A stretch of 44,821 nt of DNA from an uncultured Bacteroides sp. (lineage in GTDB: Bacteria > Bacteroidota > Bacteroidia > Bacteroidales > Bacteroidaceae): positions 1 to 44,821 of the forward strand of contig CALUOR010000028.1 in the NCBI GenBank assembly GCA_944322285.1. The letters are read 5' to 3'. The notes under the pieces were generated by a model. That model was not told the origin of the DNA. It ran no database searches and worked only from the letters and a program-made list of their open reading frames with translations. Made by a program: the position numbers and the translations under genes. Of the stretch, positions 7,580 through 15,121 are shown piece after piece (positions within the stretch are counted from its first letter, which is position 1; every line of letters starts with the position of its first letter).

Positions 7580-9880
7580 TCAATAACTTATCTTCACACC
7601 CGCAAAATAGGAACGTGGCGAACCGGGACCGTAGATGTATCCCGAATCGCGCAACTTTCCTTGGTCAAAATCCTTCTGGTAAGCATTGAACAAGTTTTGC
7701 ACGCCGGCATTTACCTGAAGCGTGATGTTTTTATAAAGCGTAAAATCATAAGCCGCCTTAATATTCATCTCCCAAAAGTCCGGAGTGCTCTCGGCACAAT
7801 CCTTTTCTATGTATCCGGAGCGATGCTCCACCAGCATGCTGCCTGTATACGTGCCAGACAAGGCTATGCTCAAAGGCTTCAATGGGTTATAAGTCAGTGT
7901 CATATAACCATATGTATCCGGAGTACGGAAAATACGTTTTTCCAAAGGAACAGTGTCATCATCGCTCCATTGACGGGCTTCCTTATACTCAGCTTTTTGC
8001 AGAGTGACGCCTGCCTGAAGCTGAAGCGTATTGAGCCAAGCCAAGCGCCCTTCCAGCGTCAAGCCGTAAACACGCGCCCCGCTCTCATTATAACGTTCAT
8101 TCTTCAGAATACCGTTTTCAACCCCCATCTCGCGCAGAGCAAATACATCAGAAAGGTCCGTAAAGAAGCCCTCAACAAGAAAATTGCCTTGCCAAGCTCC
8201 CCAGCGATGGTAAATGTCTGCGGAAAGGCTGGCACTGCGCGATTTCTCCTCGCGCAAGTCTTCGGCAAGTTGAATCATAGATACATTGCCACCCACATTC
8301 TCGATGTGCAAGTCTTCATCAAACGCCTGAGGAGCACGGAATCCCACTGAATAACTGGCACGCAGGTTAATGTTCTCCGTAGGATTGAAACGTAGGTTAA
8401 CACGCGGGCTGAAGATGACGTGGTCTATCAGGTTGTGCTTGTCCAGCCGGCCTCCGACAAGGAAGCTCCATTGCTCATTTTTCCACTCGTTTTGAAAAAA
8501 AGCACCGGCTATGCGCACCGTCTGATTGATATATCGGTTATAGCCCCACATATTGTCGTGCATGGCATCCTCGTTATACTCCACACCCCCTGTCAGGTCG
8601 GCCGGCAGGAAAAGGCAATGGTCGAAATGATAGACATATTGTGTGCCCACAACCCAAGTCAAGTCCTTAGTAGAGCCATAGGCATCGAGCGAGCGATCGC
8701 CTCCATAATAGCTGTCACGGTCAATGTGCTGCACGGAGGCATAGACGTTCATGCGATGCTTCTCATCGGGCGAGAAGTAGTCGAATTTCACGCTTCCGCT
8801 ATTGATGCTGTGCTGCGTCTGCTCGGTGATGTCAGTCTCATGAGGCGGAAGATCAAGCAGGTTTCCGCCCCGGCGAAACTCCTGTAAATGATGATATTCA
8901 AAGGTAAGCTTGGAGTAAGTGCTGGTCTTAAGGTATGAGCGGAAGCCTATGGTCTGATTGTGCAGCTTGGGCAGTTCGGTAAATCCGTCCCCGTCGTAAT
9001 CGAAGGCGCTCCGCTCGCGGTTCTGCCCGAAGATGTAGATGCCGGCCTTGTGATTGTCCGTCACTAAGGAAGCGTTCATCGTCGTGTTGTTGTCAAATGT
9101 CGAAAATCCGTCCACGCCGGTAATGGTATGTCCCAATTGGGCAGAGTTGCGCATAGGCTCTTTCGTAATAATATTAATGGTGCCCGCAATGGCCGATGCG
9201 CCAAACAAAGCCGAGCCACCTCCACGCATCACTTCCACCCGTTCTATCATATTGGCAGGAATCTGCTCCAAGCCATACACGCCCGCCAAAGCACTGAACA
9301 CAGGGCGCGAGTCTATCAGAATCTGCGTATAAGGGCCGTCCAACCCGTTGATGCGCACCTGCTGGAAGCCGCAGTTCTGACAATTGTTCTCCACCCGCAC
9401 GCCCGGCTGGAAGTTCAGTCCCTGCGCCAAGGTAGTGGAGTTGGTCTGCTCGAACACCTTGAAGTCCATCACGTTGACCAACGTAGGCGCCGTGCGGCGG
9501 GTCGTCTCGCTGCGGTTGGCGGTCACCACCACCCCGTCCAACGCCACGAGGTCCTCTTCCAGCTCAAAGTTTTCTTCCAGCGTGACGCCTTTACGCAGCA
9601 CGACGTCGCGCGTCACAGTCTTGTAGCCCACGGCGCTGACCTGCAAGACGAACTCCCCTTCGGGCAGATTCTTCAGGAAATAGTGCCCCGTCGGGTCGGT
9701 CAGCGTACCGATGGTCGTCCCCTTCAGCGAAACGGTAATATAAGAAAGGTGTTCCTGGGTATGTTTGTCCAATACATGCCCCACGATGTTAGCGTCCGAA
9801 GATTTCAGCTCCTCGGCAAAAGCTGTGGCAGGCAGCCATGCGCACAGCACCGCCGCCACAAGAAAGATATAATTTTTCAT
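7580..9880 (-). CDS. TonB-dependent receptor with carboxypeptidase-like N-domain
   Basis: 766 residues with signal peptide MKNYIFLVAAVLCAWLPATA. Residues 31-110 form a CarboxypepD_reg-like beta-sandwich (IVGHVLDKHTQEHLSYITVS, GHYFLKNLPEGEFVLQVSAV). A TonB-box-like DGVVVTANR follows at 115-123. The plug has LIDSRPVFSALAGVYGLEQI and ERVEVMRGGGSALFGASAIA, and the beta-barrel ends in Tyr. The plug carries a Cys pair at 167 and 170 (NNCQNCGF), which could bind metal or form a disulfide. There is no SusD partner, so a siderophore, metal or cofactor substrate is more likely than a glycan. It lies 61 bases downstream of a histidine-rich small membrane protein gene, suggesting a metal-linked operon. 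That substrate is my inference. Confidence 0.85.
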   Translation of the reverse strand: MKNYIFLVAAVLCAWLPATAFAEELKSSDANIVGHVLDKHTQEHLSYITVSLKGTTIGTLTDPTGHYFLKNLPEGEFVLQVSAVGYKTVTRDVVLRKGVTLEENFELEEDLVALDGVVVTANRSETTRRTAPTLVNVMDFKVFEQTNSTTLAQGLNFQPGVRVENNCQNCGFQQVRINGLDGPYTQILIDSRPVFSALAGVYGLEQIPANMIERVEVMRGGGSALFGASAIAGTINIITKEPMRNSAQLGHTITGVDGFSTFDNNTTMNASLVTDNHKAGIYIFGQNRERSAFDYDGDGFTELPKLHNQTIGFRSYLKTSTYSKLTFEYHHLQEFRRGGNLLDLPPHETDITEQTQHSINSGSVKFDYFSPDEKHRMNVYASVQHIDRDSYYGGDRSLDAYGSTKDLTWVVGTQYVYHFDHCLFLPADLTGGVEYNEDAMHDNMWGYNRYINQTVRIAGAFFQNEWKNEQWSFLVGGRLDKHNLIDHVIFSPRVNLRFNPTENINLRASYSVGFRAPQAFDEDLHIENVGGNVSMIQLAEDLREEKSRSASLSADIYHRWGAWQGNFLVEGFFTDLSDVFALREMGVENGILKNERYNESGARVYGLTLEGRLAWLNTLQLQAGVTLQKAEYKEARQWSDDDTVPLEKRIFRTPDTYGYMTLTYNPLKPLSIALSGTYTGSMLVEHRSGYIEKDCAESTPDFWEMNIKAAYDFTLYKNITLQVNAGVQNLFNAYQKDFDQGKLRDSGYIYGPGSPRSYFAGVKISY

Positions 9881-9941
9881 GTGTCTTCTTTACTTAATAA
9901 AATAATTGATAACCAGATAACAAACAAAAACAAATTCTATG

Positions 9942-10259
9942 TCAGAAGACACGGAAAGGCGGAGCACGCAGGCGTATGCCATCCTCCCCCTGCGAAAGAG
10001 CAAGACTTACCGTACGAGGAACGGCCAAGACGCCCAACAGAAAGAAAAAGCACAAGACGGCAGGTCCCAACGCGGGAAGCGAAGATGCCACATAATGGCC
10101 TAAGAAAAGAATAGTCTCGGCCTCTGCCTGCGTGTGCTGATGATCGGCTTTAAAGGGATGCGAATGCACCATGATAACCCCGTTCACCACATGCGAGTGG
10201 GCGAACAAGGTAATGCTTCCCCAATACATCAAAAACAACAAGGGAAGAAAAAACTTCAT
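9942..10259 (-). CDS. Small histidine-rich membrane protein
   Basis: 105 residues from the ATG at 10259; a TTG seven codons earlier is in frame but is the weaker start. There is an N-terminal hydrophobic signal/anchor (MKFFLPLLFLMYWGSITLFA), then a His cluster: HSH at 21-23, HSH at 32-34, H40 and H42, and H55. A second hydrophobic segment follows at about 60-80. Paired HxH motifs just outside the membrane suggest binding of zinc, nickel, cobalt or copper. It lies directly upstream of the TonB receptor at 7580-9880 on the same strand, behind a good promoter. I recognise the pattern of such small proteins next to TonB receptors in Bacteroidetes but know no assigned function. Confidence 0.65.
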   Translation of the reverse strand: MKFFLPLLFLMYWGSITLFAHSHVVNGVIMVHSHPFKADHQHTQAEAETILFLGHYVASSLPALGPAVLCFFFLLGVLAVPRTVSLALSQGEDGIRLRAPPFRVF

Positions 10260-10309
10260 AATACGGCGCAATCTTTCCAAAAATGAACAGCGTTATCGGT
10301 TTTAGGCGG

Positions 10310-10341
10310 CAAAGATAAGGCGATTTATGCTTTTGGGCAAA
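10310..10341 (-). promoter_or_regulatory. Promoter of the His-rich protein / TonB receptor operon
   Basis: On the minus strand, TTTG at 10341-10338 and TATCTTTG at 10317-10310 are separated by 20 bases, a full fit to the Bacteroides -33/-7 promoter. The leader to the ATG at 10259 is about 45 bases. I see no clear Fur or Zur box. Confidence 0.7.
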
Positions 10342-10632
10342 CTTATATCCAATAAAATCCTTTATTTTACATTCCCAGGTTTCATTTCAAGCTCATGAAA
10401 TAAGGATTCCCTTATTAAAAATAACTCTATACACGAATCTGATGACATGCCATGGTTTACCCCTCTTCAGTCCGAACAAAATATGGGAATTTTATTTTAC
10501 AGTAAAATTTAACTACGATTAAGATTCGCAACATCGTTTTATTAATATATGTATAAGATTTGCTCTCGAAACGCTTCTTACAATGTAACATTTTATGGAT
10601 ATGCCTGATTCTTAGCGAGTTAATTACTGTAA

Positions 10633-10730
10633 AAACACTGCGCTATTTCCGTTTTGTCAGCGCAGTGTTTACCCCTGAATCAGCGCAGTGTTTATGAATA
10701 AACACTGCGCCGGTTGAGAGGAAATAGCGC
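10633..10730. repeat. Nested inverted-repeat element built on GCGCAGTGTTT
   Basis: The 11-mer AAACACTGCGC occurs at 10633-10643 and 10700-10710, and its complement GCGCAGTGTTT at 10660-10670 and 10683-10693. The inner pair forms a 13-base-pair stem with a 2-base loop. An outer pair, GCGCTATTTCC (10640-10650) and GGAAATAGCGC (10720-10730), is also perfect. Alternative pairings are possible, so the element can fold several ways. It has no T run and no coding content, and resembles a small non-autonomous or REP-like element. Copies elsewhere in the genome cannot be checked here. Confidence 0.7.
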
Positions 10731-10910
10731 GCTGATTTAGCGGACATTTTACAGTGATTTTGAAAGCACAGAAATGATTTTACAAAATGACGGACACTTA
10801 CTTCGAAACTTCCAAGTGTCAGCCAGAGCCGTCTCCCGGTTTCGCGGAACAAAAAAATCTCTGCATCCATTTTTTCTTCTCTCTTTTCACGCTTATTAAC
10901 TCACTATCCA

Positions 10911-10940
10911 TTGTATCATTACGAATTATTCGTAGATTTG
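10911..10940 (+). promoter_or_regulatory. Promoter of the BlaI-like / M56 operon
   Basis: TTG at 10911-10913 and TAGATTTG at 10933-10940 with a 19-base spacer fit the Bacteroides promoter. The leader to the ATG at 10970 is short, about 20-25 bases. The spacer and the first bases of the -7 box are occupied by the palindrome at 10920-10934. Confidence 0.75.
10920..10934. promoter_or_regulatory. Perfect palindrome in promoter, candidate BlaI-type operator
   Basis: TACGAAT-T-ATTCGTA is a perfect 7+1+7 dyad lying between the -33 and -7 boxes and sharing the TA of the -7 box. BlaI/MecI repressors bind dyads with TAC...GTA ends placed over their own promoters. Position and symmetry make this the likely autoregulatory operator of the gene at 10970; this is inference, not proof. 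Confidence 0.6.
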
Positions 10941-10969
10941 CAATGAATTCAAATTAAAAACGTTATTCC

Positions 10970-11335
10970 ATGGAAAAGTTAACAAAGCAAGAAGAAGAAG
11001 TGATGTTGTACATCTGGAGTCTGAAGGAATGTTTTGTAAAAGACATCCTCGCCAAGTATCCTGAACCGAAACCACCCTACACCACCGTGGCTTCGGTAGT
11101 AAAGAACCTAGAGCGAAAGCACTACGTAAAACCCAAACGCGTGGGCAACATGTATCGCTACACACCGCTGATACCTGAGAGTGAATACAAGCGGACGTTT
11201 ATGAGTGGCTTTGTACGTGACTATTTTGCCAATTCGTACAAAGAGATGGTGTCTTTCTTTGCCCGCGACCAAAAGATTTCGGCCAATGAGCTGAAGGACA
11301 TCATCGACATGATAGAGAAAGGAGAAGAAAAGTAA
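10970..11335 (+). CDS. BlaI/MecI/CopY-family transcriptional repressor
   Basis: 121 residues, the normal BlaI length. An N-terminal winged helix (LTKQEEEVMLYIWSLKECFV, then PPYTTVASVVKNLERKHYV) is followed by a C-terminal dimerisation helix region (SANELKDIIDMIEKGEE). Family members repress target operons until cut, directly or indirectly, by an M56 membrane protease. That protease is encoded 79 bases downstream, so the pair forms a sensor-repressor module. A perfect palindrome covers its promoter, suggesting autoregulation. No beta-lactamase gene is nearby, so drug resistance should not be assumed. The inducing signal is unknown. Confidence 0.9.
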   Translation: MEKLTKQEEEVMLYIWSLKECFVKDILAKYPEPKPPYTTVASVVKNLERKHYVKPKRVGNMYRYTPLIPESEYKRTFMSGFVRDYFANSYKEMVSFFARDQKISANELKDIIDMIEKGEEK

Positions 11336-11414
11336 GCACTTGCTTACACCATATTATATATAGGACATTTAGAAATCAAATATCGTGTAACTCCAAAACG
11401 AAGGGTAAATCATT

Positions 11415-13343
11415 ATGATATACTTGTTGAAAATAAACATAGCGATAGCCTTGTTTTACGCCTTCTACCGGCTGTTCTTCTACAAGGACACGTTCTTTAC
11501 CTGGAGACGGACGGCCCTGCTGTGCTTCTTCGGTGTGTCGGCACTGGTACCCTTGCTTGACATACAGACGTGGATTGCCGCCCAAGAGCCGATGGTAGCC
11601 GTGGCTGAGCTCTATAGTGTCGTGCTCACGGAGTTGACCGTAACGCCCCAGCCACAGACTATGGATTGGCATCAAGCGATGAGGGGAGGCATTGAGCTGG
11701 TTTATTGGATAGTAGCAGCCCTGCTATCGGCACGCCTCTTCGTGCAATTAGCAAGCATCCTGCGCTTAGCCCGGCAATGCCCCACGGAGGAGGTAGACGG
11801 CATCCTTATTCACCGGCTTTCCCGTGAGAAAGGACCATTCTCTTTCTTCCGCTGGATATTCATCTGCCCCGACGCGCATAGCGGAGAGGAACTACACGAG
11901 ATATTGACGCACGAACGCACCCATGCCCGCCAATGGCATTCGGTGGACGTATTGGTAGGTGAATTAGCTTGCATCGCGTGCTGGTTCAACCCCTTTGTAT
12001 GGCTCATGCGTCGGGAGATACGCACCAACCTGGAGTATCTGGCCGACGAACGGGTATTGGCCACCGGACACGACGCTAAGGTTTACCAATACCATCTGTT
12101 GGGACTTTCACATCATAAGGCTGCAGCAACCATCTATAACAGTTTTAATGTATTACCTTTAAAAAAGCGCATCATTATGATGAACAAGAAAAGAACCCGA
12201 AAGATAGGGAGAACCAAGTACCTGATGTTTCTCCCGCTGGCCGCTTTACTCATGATAGTAAGCAACATCGAAACCGTGGCACGAAGCACGAAGAAGATTG
12301 CCACGGAAGTGCTGACTCCCAAAGCCGACACACCCCAACCCGCATCGGTGCAAGCAGTCTCTCCCGAACAGGAAAAATTGGTTACCTATAAAGGGAAAAT
12401 TGTGGACGAAGCGGGCAATCCGTTGAGTGATGTACAGATCATTACTGACAGGAAGTTCCAGTCGACTACCGTCAGCACAACTAACACAAACGGGACGTTT
12501 CGAGTAAAGACTTCCTCCGAAGCAGGAATCCTCTTCGAATATACCGGAAAAGACGGTAAAAAGCTGGCACGTGCGTTTCGTGCTACTGAATTGGCACAAA
12601 TGGATCCGGATAACATTACTGTTGTACTGTTCCCTATTAGAAACACTACCCCTACCGCCCCGGACATTTTTGAAGTAGTAGAAAAGATGCCCGAATTCCC
12701 CAACGGAGGTATGGCAGGCCTGATGCAATACCTCAGCCAGAACATCCGCTATCCCGAAGCCGCTAAAAAGGCAGGCAAGCAAGGTCGTGTCACCGTGCAA
12801 TTTGTAGTGGAGAAAGACGGAAGCATCAGCAACGTAAGCACCTTGCGCGGGGTGGAACCCGACTTAGACAAAGAGGCTATCCGGGTCATCAGTGAAATGC
12901 CCAAATGGAAACCGGCCATGCAACGGGGTGAAACCGTGCGAGTAAGATATACCGTGCCAGTGATGTTCCGGTTGGATAACAAAGCCGAAGAAGTGGTGGT
13001 CGTATCCAAGACGCAAGAAAATAAAAGTGACGCTTACGAAGTGGTGGAGCAAATGCCCGAATTCCCCGGAGGTTTTGCGGAGATGATGAAATACCTCGCC
13101 AATAACATCAAGTATCCGTCGGAAGCGCACAAAAACGGGACACAGGGACGGGTGACGGTGCAAGCCATCATTGATACGGAAGGACGTGTGACTAACACGA
13201 GAGTGATTAAAGGCGCAGACCCTTATTTAGACGCCGAAGCAATCCGCGTGGTCAGCTCCATGCCTAAATGGAGTCCCGGCATGCAAGATGGCAAGCCGGT
13301 CAACGTGAAGTTCACAATCCCCGTCATGTTTCGCCTGCAATAA
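11415..13343 (+). CDS. M56 (BlaR1-like) metallopeptidase fused to two TonB C-terminal domains
   Basis: 642 residues. Membrane segments lie near 1-20, 34-50 and 93-112. An M56 protease domain carries the zinc motif HERTH at 166-170 and a downstream EYLADE (207-212) that can give the third ligand. A further membrane segment lies at about 267-284. Outside the membrane come a carboxypeptidase-regulatory-like beta-sandwich (about 323-405: KIVDEAGNPLSDVQI) and two TonB_C domains (about 423-520 and 544-642). Each TonB domain has PEFP, YP.A and GRVTVQ motifs and ends in PVMFRL. The usual BlaR1 penicillin-sensing domain is absent. The protein probably links an envelope event, perhaps contact with outer-membrane transporters, to cleavage of the BlaI-like repressor encoded upstream; that is inference. 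Confidence 0.88.
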   Translation: MIYLLKINIAIALFYAFYRLFFYKDTFFTWRRTALLCFFGVSALVPLLDIQTWIAAQEPMVAVAELYSVVLTELTVTPQPQTMDWHQAMRGGIELVYWIVAALLSARLFVQLASILRLARQCPTEEVDGILIHRLSREKGPFSFFRWIFICPDAHSGEELHEILTHERTHARQWHSVDVLVGELACIACWFNPFVWLMRREIRTNLEYLADERVLATGHDAKVYQYHLLGLSHHKAAATIYNSFNVLPLKKRIIMMNKKRTRKIGRTKYLMFLPLAALLMIVSNIETVARSTKKIATEVLTPKADTPQPASVQAVSPEQEKLVTYKGKIVDEAGNPLSDVQIITDRKFQSTTVSTTNTNGTFRVKTSSEAGILFEYTGKDGKKLARAFRATELAQMDPDNITVVLFPIRNTTPTAPDIFEVVEKMPEFPNGGMAGLMQYLSQNIRYPEAAKKAGKQGRVTVQFVVEKDGSISNVSTLRGVEPDLDKEAIRVISEMPKWKPAMQRGETVRVRYTVPVMFRLDNKAEEVVVVSKTQENKSDAYEVVEQMPEFPGGFAEMMKYLANNIKYPSEAHKNGTQGRVTVQAIIDTEGRVTNTRVIKGADPYLDAEAIRVVSSMPKWSPGMQDGKPVNVKFTIPVMFRLQ

Positions 13344-13374
13344 TCATTTCTCTCTTAAAGTTGTATCTTAACGA

Positions 13375-13408
13375 AAAAGCGTTCTTGCTCAAAAACAGGA
13401 ACGCTTTT
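13375..13408 (+). terminator. Rho-independent terminator after the M56-TonB gene
   Basis: Arms AAAAGCGTTC (13375-13384) and GAACGCTTTT (13399-13408) form a perfect 10-base-pair stem with a 14-base loop, followed by CTTC. It lies 31 bases after the stop at 13343. Confidence 0.75.
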
Positions 13409-13522
13409 CTTCATTCGCCACTTCTTGTCCAATGCGCTATCCTACTATCCGTATAAGCCACTCATATTTTTTCACCTTCAATCATATTTCCGTGATTTGC
13501 TCAGTATCTCATTTTTTTGTAT

Positions 13523-13530
13523 TACCTTTG
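13523..13530 (+). promoter_or_regulatory. -7 promoter element of the AAA-ATPase gene
   Basis: TACCTTTG matches TAnnTTTG and lies 20 bases before the chosen ATG at 13551. A TTG at 13497-13499 is 23 bases upstream, slightly long for a -33 box. Confidence 0.5.
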
Positions 13531-13550
13531 TTCGAAAGAGACAGAATGTT

Positions 13551-15098
13551 ATGAGCAACAAGATTTATCCGATAGGAATTCAGAACTTTGAGAAAATCCG
13601 CAAAGACGGTTATTTCTACGTGGACAAGACCGCCTGGGTCTATCAGTTGGTACATACCGGAAGTTACTACTTCTTGAGCCGCCCCCGTCGGTTCGGCAAG
13701 AGCTTGCTTCTTTCCACCATCGAGGCTTATATGCAAGGCAAGAAAGAACTGTTTAAAGGACTGGCCATCGAACAATTGGAGAAGGATTGGACAACGTACC
13801 CCATCTTGCACATCGACTTGAATATCGAGAAATATGATTCGACGGAGAGTCTGAACAATATATTGAACACTTATTTAAGCAGATGGGAAGATTTGTATGG
13901 AAGAAATTCATCCGAAGTCTCTTTGTCCTTACGCTTTGCCGGTATTGTCCGCCGTGCCTGCGAGCAGACCGGAGAGCGGGTGGTCATTCTGGTGGACGAG
14001 TATGACAAGCCCATGCTGCAGGCCATCGGCAACAAGGCGTTGCAGGAAGAATTCCGCAACACGTTGAAACCTTTCTACGGCGTGCTGAAGACGATGGACG
14101 GATGCATCAAGTTCGCCATGCTGACGGGAGTGACGAAGTTTGGAAAGGTCAGCGTGTTCAGCGACCTGAACAACCTGAAAGATATTTCCATGGATAGAAG
14201 ATATGTAAGCCTGTGTGGCATGACAGAACAAGAAATCCACCACAACTTTGAGGAGGATTTGATGGAATTGGCTGAAACGCAGGGAATGACATACGAGGAG
14301 GTCTGCGCCAAACTGAAAGAATGGTACGACGGTTACCACTTTGCCCCGAACACGGAAGGCATCTACAATCCATTCAGCCTGCTGAACACATTCGATTCAA
14401 TGACATTTGGAAGTTATTGGTTCGAGACAGGCACGCCCACTTACTTAGTGGAGCTGCTGAAAAGAAGCAACTACGATTTGGAAACAATGTCCCGTGCCGT
14501 AACCAATGCGGACGTGCTCAACAGCATTTACGGGGACGACGAGCCCCTGCCGGTCATTTTCCAAAGCGGTTATCTGACCATCAAAGACTACGACACACGT
14601 TTCAAGAGTTATCTGTTAGGCTATCCCAATAAAGAAGTGGAGGAAGGTTTCATCAACTTTTTGATGCCTTATTATACATCGATTTCTAAAAAAGAAGCGA
14701 CCTCCGAAATGGAATGTTTAGTCCGTGAGGTAGAAAGCGGAAATCCCGACGCCTTCCTCCACCGCCTGCAAAGTTTCTTCGCCGACACTCCCTACGAGTT
14801 GATACGTGAGCAAGAACTGCACTATCAGAATGTGTTGTACATCGTCTTCCGCCTCATCGGCTTCTACGTAAAGGCGGAATATCACACTTCGCAAGGACGT
14901 ATTGACCTAGTGCTGCAGACGGACAAGTATGTCTATGTGATGGAGTTCAAGCTGGAAGGCACCGCGGAGGAAGCCTTGCAGCAAATAGAAGAGAAACAAT
15001 ATGCCTTGCCGTTCGCTTCGGACAGTCGGAAGGTGTTCAAGATTGGCGTGAACTTCAGCAGACAGACGCGGAACATCGAGAAGTGGATTGTGGCATAA
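13551..15098 (+). CDS. AAA-ATPase-like protein with C-terminal PD-(D/E)XK nuclease domain
   Basis: 515 residues from the ATG at 13551. In-frame codons back to 13425 cross the promoter and do not look coding. The N-terminal AAA-ATPase-like domain (PF09820 type) opens with IGIQNFEKIRKDGYFYVDKT. It has a Walker A-like RPRRFGKS at 44-51 and Walker B VVILVDEYD at 144-152. The C-terminus (PF08011 type) has GRIDLVLQTDKYVYVMEFK at about 450-467, the D and ExK of a PD-(D/E)XK nuclease. The family occurs in many copies in Bacteroides genomes; its role is unsettled, with mobile-element or conflict functions proposed. It stands alone with its own promoter; the lipoprotein gene follows within about 25 bases. 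Confidence 0.85.
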   Translation: MSNKIYPIGIQNFEKIRKDGYFYVDKTAWVYQLVHTGSYYFLSRPRRFGKSLLLSTIEAYMQGKKELFKGLAIEQLEKDWTTYPILHIDLNIEKYDSTESLNNILNTYLSRWEDLYGRNSSEVSLSLRFAGIVRRACEQTGERVVILVDEYDKPMLQAIGNKALQEEFRNTLKPFYGVLKTMDGCIKFAMLTGVTKFGKVSVFSDLNNLKDISMDRRYVSLCGMTEQEIHHNFEEDLMELAETQGMTYEEVCAKLKEWYDGYHFAPNTEGIYNPFSLLNTFDSMTFGSYWFETGTPTYLVELLKRSNYDLETMSRAVTNADVLNSIYGDDEPLPVIFQSGYLTIKDYDTRFKSYLLGYPNKEVEEGFINFLMPYYTSISKKEATSEMECLVREVESGNPDAFLHRLQSFFADTPYELIREQELHYQNVLYIVFRLIGFYVKAEYHTSQGRIDLVLQTDKYVYVMEFKLEGTAEEALQQIEEKQYALPFASDSRKVFKIGVNFSRQTRNIEKWIVA

Positions 15099-15121
15099 AA
15101 AAATATGTTTGTATTACTAAT

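Larger units (their letters stand above)
10260..10969. other. Divergent intergenic region with two promoters and a palindromic element
   Basis: This is 710 bases between the minus-strand TonB operon and the plus-strand blaI-like gene. It holds the minus promoter (10310-10341), an inverted-repeat element (10633-10730), and the blaI-like promoter with its palindrome (10911-10940). The stretches 10342-10632 and 10731-10910 are AT-rich with no supported gene; a 75-codon minus frame at 10643-10870 is mostly the repeat and is not credible. Confidence 0.5.

Noticed and set aside
9881-9952. 9-base inverted repeat GTGTCTTCT/AGAAGACAC spanning the gap between the His-rich gene and the TonB receptor
   Set aside because: The 54-base loop and lack of a T run give no clear role; could be chance.
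10643-10870. 75-codon minus-strand frame in the intergenic region
   Set aside because: It is composed largely of the inverted-repeat element and has no promoter, start context or recognisable domain.
10970-13343. Beta-lactam resistance operon
   Set aside because: There is no beta-lactamase or penicillin-binding gene, and the M56 protein lacks the penicillin-sensing domain.
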